This document shows positions 1-9,100 of a DNA stretch of 10,791 nucleotides, piece after piece; the first letter of the stretch is position 1, and the number at the start of each line of letters is the position of its first letter. The notes beneath the pieces were generated by a model, which did no database searches, had not been told where the DNA came from, and saw only the letters and a program-made list of their open reading frames with translations. The translations under genes were made by a program, and so were the position numbers. Source of the stretch: Baffinella frigidus (taxonomy: Eukaryota > Cryptophyceae > Cryptomonadales > Baffinellaceae); the NCBI GenBank assembly GCA_026770585.1, contig MU646565.1, positions 99,522 through 110,312 on the forward strand, read 5' to 3'.

Positions 1-27
1 AGAAACTCTTAACCCCACGGTATTTTA

Positions 28-58
<31 letters not shown>

Positions 59-87
59 CCCGAAACCCGAAACCCGAAACCCTGAAG
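1..87 (+). repeat. CCGAAAA/CCCGAAA telomere-like run
   Basis: Positions 29-83 are short units ACCGAAA and ACCCGAAA ending at the first acceptor. Variant of the TTTAGGG-type repeat with G for T in the C-rich strand. The start of the window (1-28) is non-repeat and has no readable feature. Confidence 0.75.
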
Positions 88-138
88 CTATCCGGAGGAC
101 TTCGCAATGGTCCTCAACTTCTCGCGGCCCACCCGAAG
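88..138 (+). CDS. Coding exon, function unknown (earliest in window)
   Basis: It lies between an AAG acceptor at the end of a CCCGAAA repeat run and a GTACTG donor that leads into CCCTAAA repeats. The frame entering with one base reads YPEDFAMVLNFSRPTR and leaves two bases over, which fits the next exon at 883. The two other frames are also open, so the frame rests on phase and plausibility. It would lie just upstream of the C2 domain. Confidence 0.45.
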
Positions 139-3100
139 GTACTGAAACCCCTAAACCCTAAACCCTAAACCAAAACTCTCTAAACCACGACCCGTAGACC
201 TAAACCTTAGAACCCTAAGCTCTAAACCTTACCCTCGCATAAACCTTGAACCCTACGTATTGCTTCCGAGGGAGCGCTACAGCGGAAGGCACTTGTGACA
301 TGGCGCACAGCCTTTTCCAGGTGCCTGCCGCAAAGCCTGTTGTGTCTGACTCGAAAGTCTTTTCCCCCGCAGACATAAGCGTGGGCCCGTCATGCGTCTC
401 TTCTTCGGATCCATGGCCCCTACCGAAATCAACACCAAACCATGACCCGCCAACTGTACCTGCAAAAGTTGTGACCAATTCGTCAACTTTCGCTTCGGAT
501 CCGTCAATTTTCGCGATGGCTCCGTCAACTTTCGCGACGGATGGGTCAACTTTCGATGATTACGCTGAGGACGTCTCCGGGAGGAACCTCCTGAACCTGC
601 CCTTTCGTACAAAAATTGGTACTAGACCGTCAACTTAGGCTGCAAAAGGTGACATGGCTGGGCTGGTGCTAAACCGGCAACGGTGGCTGCAAAAGGCGAC
701 GAACCTAAATCTTCAACGTGTGTGCAGCGACGACCATGCTGGAGACGTCTCGTCTATTTCGGTCGTGGCTGATCGGGGGACAAACCTCCTCAACCTGACC
801 TTGCGTACAAAAGTCGACACTAAACCGTCAACTTAGGCCGCAAAGTTTACGAATCTGGTACTGAATTCGTCAACTTTTGCAGCGACGACCATTCGGGAGA
901 CGTCTCGTCTATGTCGGTTGTCGCAGAACGGGGGAGGAACCTCAACGGGGGGGGGTTCTTGCAAGCCAAGTCGTCGTTCAACCCCGTCATTCAGATCGCG
1001 GTACCCCCTAACCTGAACCCTCCCTTACCTCACCCCGAAATCCGAAACCCGAATCCCGAAACCCAAAACCCGAAACCCTGAACCCTGACCCCGAAGCCAA
1101 GGCGTCGTCCAACCCTGGTATTCCATCGCGGTAAACCCTGAACCCGAGCTAGAGTCGTTCGATCTTTTTGCATCTATGTTTAGGGGTTCACAACTATGTG
1201 AACAAACTGTTTTAGAAGTTAGCACCTGTTCTAGGGGGGGGGTCGACCACCTAAATCAAATCAGCACACACACTACAGTTGAACAGTTAACACCTATTAT
1301 AGGGGGGAGGGGGGCACCTAAATCAACACACACTTCAGATCAATGTTGAACACCTATTCTGGGGGGGGTGAAAACCTAAATCAACCCCCATACTTAGTCT
1401 TCTTATTCTTCTTTATAACTCTCGATACAGGTCCTAGATAGGCCCTTCAGCCTTGAGTTGAGTGATTCACACACACACACTCCACGACGTGAGACAAGGC
1501 GAAAGGCACCTTCGACCCAGAGTGGGGGCAGGAGTTCGGCGTTTTCTTTTGTTTCACCACAGATATACAAAAACGTACGTGCATAAATACATAAATAACC
1601 ATGTAAATGAATAAACGCGTAAAGGAAAAAACGTGTTTTAAAATAAAATAAATATGTTTTAAAGTGAAGAAATAAATATTTTTGAAATGAATGTTGCGTG
1701 CGACAGATCAACGACGTGGAGAGGACATCAGACAAGGCCAAAGGCACCTTCGACCCAGAGTGGGGGCAGGAGTTCGCCTTCATCTCGCCGCCTCCCGAAA
1801 TCAACATAGGCGTCAAGGTTACTACACCCTAACCCCCGACCCCCAAACCCCAATCCCTACACCCTAAACCCAAACCATAAACCATAAACCATAAACCCGA
1901 ACCCTAAACCCCGAACCCTGAATCCAAACCCAAAACCCAAACCCTGAACCCCAAACACAAAACCCTAAACCCGAATCCCTAAACCCGAAAGCCTGACATG
2001 CAGATCACGAACGGCGGAAACAAGGAGATTCTGGCGGTGGGCACCCTCGACATTACTCATCTCGAGGTATCAAACCCTCGACATTACTCATCTCGAGGTA
2101 TCAAACCCTAATCCCTAAACCCTGAAGCCTAAACACTGAACCCTAGACCCTAGACCCTAGACCCTAGACCCTCGACCTTACACCGCTGCCGGCCTCTACA
2201 AGTAACCCCCCAACACGACTTTTGACTAATCACACAAAAAACGTTATTTGTTCGTTACAAAACTTTCCGCGAGACACGGCCGCGTTTGTGACCGTGGTGG
2301 CACCCGCCCAGTTCAGTCAACAGTCGTGAGCGCCTCCATCTGCGCAGTGTCCACTTGGCAGCCACCGAGGCCTTCGATCATGTGTCCATCTACACCACTA
2401 TGGTACAACTTGCAGGTCATGTCAGGGTACGGGGCTTGAAATGCCCCCGGAAATCTGGGGGGGGGGGGGCGTGTGCCACCAGCCACCCGAAGTGAACCAG
2501 ATCGGGTTATGGTAGAAAAGGCCTTTGCCCCAGGCGGTAAAGGCTCGACCGTAACCGTCTGTGAGATTTACTACAGGTAGCCAGATGAATCTGGTGAGCT
2601 TCGGGCGGCTGGGGGTCTGGCGTGGATGTCGTGTGTTCTGGGGTCGCCTCATCTATAAACCCTAAACCCCAGACCCCAAACTCTACGCAATCCTAAGGTG
2701 TAACTCGTAAACCCTCAGCCCTGAACCCCAACACCCAAACCAGCTGGAATCGGCGAACGTGGCCGCCCCAAACCCCAAACCTTCAACACCAAACCCCAAC
2801 CCCCAAACCCCAAACCCTAAGTCCCAAGCCCTGAAGCAGTTGGAATCAGCAAAAGCGTCCGCGCGGTCAGCGCACGACAGCGGCTTCAGCGCCGTGCGGT
2901 CAGATGTACGCCCCTACACCCGAAACCCGAAACCCAAAACTCAGAACCCAATTGTGAAGTAATATATGACCCAATCATGTAGTAATTGCCAGTCCAGAAA
3001 AGCGTCTGCGCGGTCAGCGTACGATGGTGGATTCAGCAGTCAGAGGACAGATGTACGCTCCTACGCCCGAAACCCGAAACCCGAAACCCGAAACCCTAAA

Positions 3101-6100
3101 CCCTCAACCCTCAGCCCTAACCCTCAAGTCCTGAACCCTAAACCCTTTGCCCTGAACCCTACACGCTAAACCCAAAACCCAAAACCCTGAACCCAAAACC
3201 CAAAACCCAAAACCCAAAACTCCAAACACCAACCCGAAACCCTAACCCCAAACCCCAGACACTAAACCCAACCTCCTCCCACGGGGGCACCTCCACGAAA
3301 AGTACTACACAAATTCTCGAAAATCACTGCACAGATGCTTTACTTGTACTATTATGACTCGATTACATAGTAACTTCCATTCGACAGGAAATAATATTTG
3401 GATGCGTGTCTTTAGTTACCCGAAACCCGAAACCCGAAACCCAAACCCGCACCACGCCAGAGTCTAAGCAGGGGTCGCCAAAAGTCAATTTCCCCGCAGG
3501 GCAGTAATTTTCAAAAGTCAACAAGCGTACCCTGGTACGCTTTTAATGAATCAACCCCCTCCAACAGTCTGGCGTGGCAGGCGGCGAAGATGCAGCGGAT
3601 GAGCAACGTCCAGATAACCTCCGGAGCCTCCTCTCACGAAACAATATACGGTGTATACTTGGTGATATATGACTCTGGGTAGGTGACTCTCTCGAGCTTA
3701 TCTTCTGCTCTCGCAGTCCACGAAAATGACTGCAAAAATTCTTTATGACTAATATGACCGAATCGTGTAGTATTTTTCGTTGCCAGAAGCTGGAATAACT
3801 TTTTGGTTCCTTAGTTGAAAACCGAAACCCTCAGGTTCCGAAGATGCAGCGGATGAGCGGCGTCCGAACAACCTCCAATACCTCCTTGAACGGGTATACC
3901 CGAAACCCGAAAACCCGAAAACCCGAAAACCCGAAAACCCGAAACCCGAAACCCGAAACCAACCCCATAATCAGATGCCCAAAATACTCAAACCCAAACC
4001 CGAAACCCGAAACAAGTGGAACAGCTCTGTGGCATCCTTCAACGGGGGGGGCTCTGGGTATACCCGAAAACCGAAACTCGAACACGGATGCCCGAATAAC
4101 GAAACCGAAGAACCGAAATCCGGGACCCGAAACGTCCGGACAAGCTCCGGCCTCGTTCAACGGGGGAGGGCAACGGAAGACCCCCGGGTACACCCGAAAC
4201 CTGAATTCCCAAACTCGAAACCCAGATTTTGACACCCGAAACCCGGAACCTGAATTCACTAACCCACACCCCGTATTCCAAACCCCGAAGCCCGAATTCC
4301 CAAACCCCAAACCCCAAAACCCCCAAACCCCAACCCCCAACCCCCAAACCCCAAACACCAAACACCAAACACCACACCCTCAACAGGGCAACGCGGCCCG
4401 GGCGGGTGGGGGAGATGGCCGATGTCGTTGGGTCCTGTGGGGTATCTGACTCTTCAGTATCAGTCTACTTTCGCTGTATACGTATATGTAGTGCCAAGGT
4501 CGGAGTTCCCCATCATGCCGTCCTACCCTCACTACCCACAGGTTCATTGCATCGTTCTCAACGAACATGACCACACACTTATTTTACCAAGACTAGCATG
4601 ATCCTGCGGTGTAGTAATTTTCGCTGCCAGTGATAGACTCAGGGTTGGTTGGTGGCCTCCGGGAAGGTCACACGAGAGAGAAGATAATCTCGAGGGACCT
4701 ACCCAGAGTCGTATATCACCAAGTATACAACGTATACGAAGATAAAGATTCAAACTTTAGAAATCGCGATGAGTCCCCCTGAAGGCTGAAGACTGACCCC
4801 CCCGCACAGAGCAACGCGGCCCGGGCGGGTGGAATCGGTTGTCAATGCCATCGGAGCCCTGCGGAGAGGGGGGATCGACTCTGGGGACCACGCCAGGTTA
4901 CGAGCCTCTCCTTTTTGTGTAGATTTAGTGGAGCTGTTTTGGGGGTAGGGAGCTGAGGTGTTGACCCTCGGGGAGCAGAGCAGGTTGCGAACCTGAGGCG
5001 GGTTGACTGATCGTTTTTACTCCAAAAGTTGACGGGTTTGCACCTCAAAGCAGGGAAGTTGACTTGCATTGATCACACCCGTCAATATTTGGGCGAATGC
5101 CATTGGATCCATTGTACCACGCCAGGTCACCTGTGGGAATTTGCAGACAGTTGGTACTGATATTTTTTTCCTGGAAACACGCTGAATGTCAGTAATTGGA
5201 GCCATTGCCATGCGCAATAATCTCAGAATACGTTGTACACTTTTTGGTATACGACTCATGGTAGATGACCCTTCAAAATCGTCTTGTCTCGTATCGCCTC
5301 CCCCGTGATGTGTACCAGGAAAAAACAAAATGACTTTGGAGCCATTGGATCGCGGGATTGGTACCAAAAAACACGTTTAAACCACCGTGATTGGTACCAG
5401 GCAACATTTTTAAAATGCCATTGGGGAGTGGGCGACGGGGGTCACGCCAGGACACCACTGCGAATTACATATTGAGTGGGGTTTAGGGTTAGGTTTATGG
5501 TTTCGGGAGCTGAGCAGATTATGAGGCTCCCCTTCAGGTCATGCGGTTTGCCTATACCCTGAAGCCCAAAGCCATTGACTGCGCCGGTATTCGGCGTCGG
5601 GGTTGCTATCCGTCGGTTAGGAACGCTATCCGTCGGTTAATGGGGACACAAGAACCGCGTGACCACCGCGTGACAACCGCTTTCCTTCCCGCACCAGGCG
5701 CACGCACGAGCGGACAGTCCCGCTCACGAACCCCAAGCTCCTCCACGAAAATTACCACACAACTGTTTTTTACTAGTACTAGTAAGACCGAATTGTGCAG
5801 TAATTTACTGGTAAGACCGAATTGTGTAATAATTTACTGGTAAGACCGAATCGTGTAGTCATTGACTAGTGAGACCGAATTGTGTAGAATTTTACTAGTA
5901 AGACCGAATCGTGTAGTATTTACTAGCAAGTCCGAATTGTGCAGTGATTTACAAGTAAGACCGAACTGTGCAGTAATTTTGGTGTGGTGGCCTTGTTCGC
6001 AGGCGCACGCACGAACAGACAGCGGGAACCCAAACCCTAAACCCTAAACCCCTAACCCTAAACCCAGACCCTAAACCTCAACCCTTACCTCTCAGGCGCA

Positions 6101-9100
6101 CGCACGAACGGACCGTCCCGCTCAAGAATCCCAAGAACGGGCAGCCTATGGGCGAGGTACCCCTAAACCCCAAACCTTAAAGCCTATGGACGAGGTACCC
6201 CTAAACCCCAAACCTTAAAGCCTATGGGCGAGGTACCCCTAAACCCCAAACCTTAATCACCCCTAAACCCCAAACCTTAAACCCTACACCTTAAATCCTA
6301 AATCCTTAACGCTGAACCCTACACCCGGAACCCGAAACAATAAACCCTGAACCAGGACCCCGGAACCCAGAACCCTATGGGCGAGGTTCTATATCCCCGG
6401 AACCATAAACCCGAAACCCGAAACCCGGAACCCGAAACCTGAAACCCGAGACCCGAAGCCCTATGGGCGAGGTGCGTTAACCCCACCTGACCCCACCTGG
6501 TCCCATGTGGACTTCTGGACCTGACGTGCCGTTTCGGCATTTCTGTTTCCACATCTCCAACAACAAACGTGATGAAAATAGCTACGAAACTAAATGAAGC
6601 CGTATGACCGATACAGGAGGACCAGGCGTGGAGTTGCGACATGTCCACATGTCGCGATTGCACTCTGGAAGAGTGTTGGGACATGATACGTCTGCCAGAT
6701 GGTCCACTAATCCCGCGCTACTAACCAGCAACTAGTAAGTTCATGGTACCGTGATATACGAATCACAACGACGTGTCCTATGAAACTGAATGAATTTGTC
6801 CTATGAAGTGCTATGCAGCTTAATGATTTTTTCCTATGAAGTCCTATGAAACTAGATGAATCTGTCTTATGAAACTTACTGAAACCCAATAACCGATGCA
6901 TATATAATATTCTATCAAACAGAGTAACACGTGATATGAAAATACCGTGTATTTTGAAACTACATGGATGAATGTGATGTCAAATACAGTGTATTTTGAA
7001 ACTGAAAATAAACGTGATGAACATACCTAAGACACTAAATGAACCCCTATCCTCTTGCCGGTTTGAAAAATAAAGTGTCCATCTGTATTTCGGATACTCT
7101 GCAAAATTTCGCCCCTAATTTTTGTCCTTTTTCAAATCTGAAAGCGCAGATCCTCGAGATTTGGCCTTCAGCTCCATAATCTGCTAAAAAAAATCGAGTT
7201 GCGGTGAAATCTTGAGATCTTTACTACAGGCTAAAAACTATGTTCTAAAGGTATTGTTCTACTATAAAAGCGGCAGGAGGATAACCGATACATATGGACC
7301 TGACGTGGAGTTTCGACATGTTCACATGCCGAGCGCACTCCGGAAGAAACTTGGGAGATGAAACGCGTCTGCCAGATGATCCACTAATCCCATGCTACTG
7401 ACTAGCAACTAGTAACTGAATGGTACCGTATTATATGAAACACACAAGGACGTGTCCTTTGAAACTGAATGAATTCGTCCTATGAAGTCCCATGAAACTA
7501 AATGAATTTTTCCTATGAAGTCCTATGAAACTAAACGAATCTGTCCTATGAAACTTAATGGAACCCCATGACCGATACAGGTGGACCTGACGTGGAGTTT
7601 CGACATGTGGAGTACGCCCGAAGAATATTGGGAGATGAAACGCTTCTGCCAGATGGTCCGCAAGTACGGGGAACTCCGGTAATCCCAACACCCTCAAAAC
7701 CCTAATCTTCAAGCCCTAAACCCTGAACCTCAATCCCTAAACCCTAACGAGTTTCCTATGAACAACCCTCAACCCTAATCTCTAAACCCTAAACCCTAAA
7801 CATTACCCTAAGCCCTAAACCTGTCCTTGGTAAACCTCAACCGGGTTGGGGCGCTTTGCAGGGTGGTGCGCGCAGGAGAGGAGATAGTTGGAATGGGCTG
7901 GCGCCAGACCAAGCTCTACCTAGTCGCTAAGGTGCCCTACACCCTAAACCCCAATCCCTAAACCCTAAACCCTAAACCCTAAGCCCTAAACCCTCAATTC
8001 AAAACCCTAAATCCTTAACCCTAAACCCTAAACCCTAAACCCTTAACCCCAAACCCTGAACTCTAAACCCTAAACCCTAAACCCCAAACCCTAAACCCTA
8101 AATCCTAAACCCCAAACCCCACACCCCACACCCCAAATCCCGAAACCTAAACCCTAGACCCTAAACCCCAAACCTCAAACCCCAAACCCCAAACCCTCAA
8201 CCCCAAGCCCCGAACCCAAAAACGTCAACCCCTAAACCCCAAACCCTCAACCGCAACCCCTCGACAGGGTATCGTGCAAGTGCAAATCAAGAACAGGAAC
8301 GAGAATGAGGAGCCTAAACCTCAAACCCTGAACCCTGAACCCCAAACCCCAAACCCTGAACTTCAAACCCTACACCACCACCCAAAACCCAACATCCAAA
8401 CCCCAAAACCCGTACCCCTTAACCCTAGAACCCTTAACTCTACAACCCTTCACCCTAATACCCTACCCCTTAACCCTAGAACCCCTTAACCTGAGAACCC
8501 TTAACCCTAAAACCTTGACCCCAATACCCTACTGCAGGGCATCGTGCAAGTACAGATCAAGAACAGGAACGAGGATGAGGAGGCGGTGGTGGTGACTCTC
8601 CTCGGGGAGGACGAGATTTTCGGTAAGTCAATTGATTCACTCTTGAAAAATTGCTCGCTTCTGAAAAGTTCGTGTGCAAAGTGTGTAGCTAGCAAGGTGG
8701 CACGCACGTTGTTAGCTCTCCCCCCCCATGCTAACCTTGCACCATACCTTGACGCATCTACGTTGCTGGTTTAGGGTTCACGGTGCAGGGTTTCATGTCA
8801 TGTCTAGGTGTTTGCAGCAAAAAGCGACATAACCCCAAAACCCAAAACTCAAAACCCAAAACCTCAAACCCTCTGGGTGCAGGGTATTCCGGGCTGCTGG
8901 CTGGCCTACCACTCATGCAACACATCGCACACACGGTATACCCTAAACCCTACAAAGCCCAGACTGTTCAGGGTTTAAGGTTTCGGGTTTCGGGTACAGG
9001 CTCCCGAATTTAGAGCGTACCCTAAATCCTGAACCCCAAAACCCAAAACCCAAAACCTAAAACCCAAAACCCAAAACCCAAAACCCAAAACCCAAAACCC

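Larger units (their letters stand above)
2966..3786. repeat. Dispersed foldback repeat family (copies 2966, 3289, 3716)
   Basis: Core GACCGAATCGTGTAGTAATT with a following TTTCG-TGCCAG, and, in the longer copies, an inverted arm CACGAAAATTAC. Copies: 2966-2995, 3289-3388, 3716-3786; also 4570-4630 and 5741-5980. Copy 2966 ends in TTGCCAG, the acceptor of the 2993 exon copy. Confidence 0.65.

Noticed and set aside
283-320. Possible small exon between CTACAG and GTGCCT
   Set aside because: The frame needed after 138 hits a stop (TTG TGA), and 138 joins 883 in phase without it.
246-638. Open frame of 130 codons on +, followed by another at 654-836
   Set aside because: Built from duplicated acceptor units and exon-start copies with the same tail; a repeat product and not a separate gene.
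1403-1816. 137-codon open frame on -
   Set aside because: It is antisense to the C2 exon at 1707 and its truncated copy; the + reading has the C2 motif and proper splice sites.
2422-2652. 76-codon open frame on -, rich in Trp and Pro
   Set aside because: Lies over the inverted-repeat element and a poly-G run; no family recognised and it opposes the gene.
3523-3542. Bacterial-type terminator (hairpin plus T run)
   Set aside because: The window is a eukaryotic intron; noted only as a palindrome.
3831-4383. Long overlapping open frames on both strands
   Set aside because: Translations are periodic (RNPKPE, FRVWGFG), which is what telomere-like repeats give in frames without stops.
5778-5980. 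CRISPR-like array
   Set aside because: The 29-bp units abut directly with no unique spacers, and the context is eukaryotic.
6773-7557. Open frames on - with repeated SFIGLHR
   Set aside because: Arise from the CCTATGAAACTAAATGAA tandem repeats inside duplicated intron segments.
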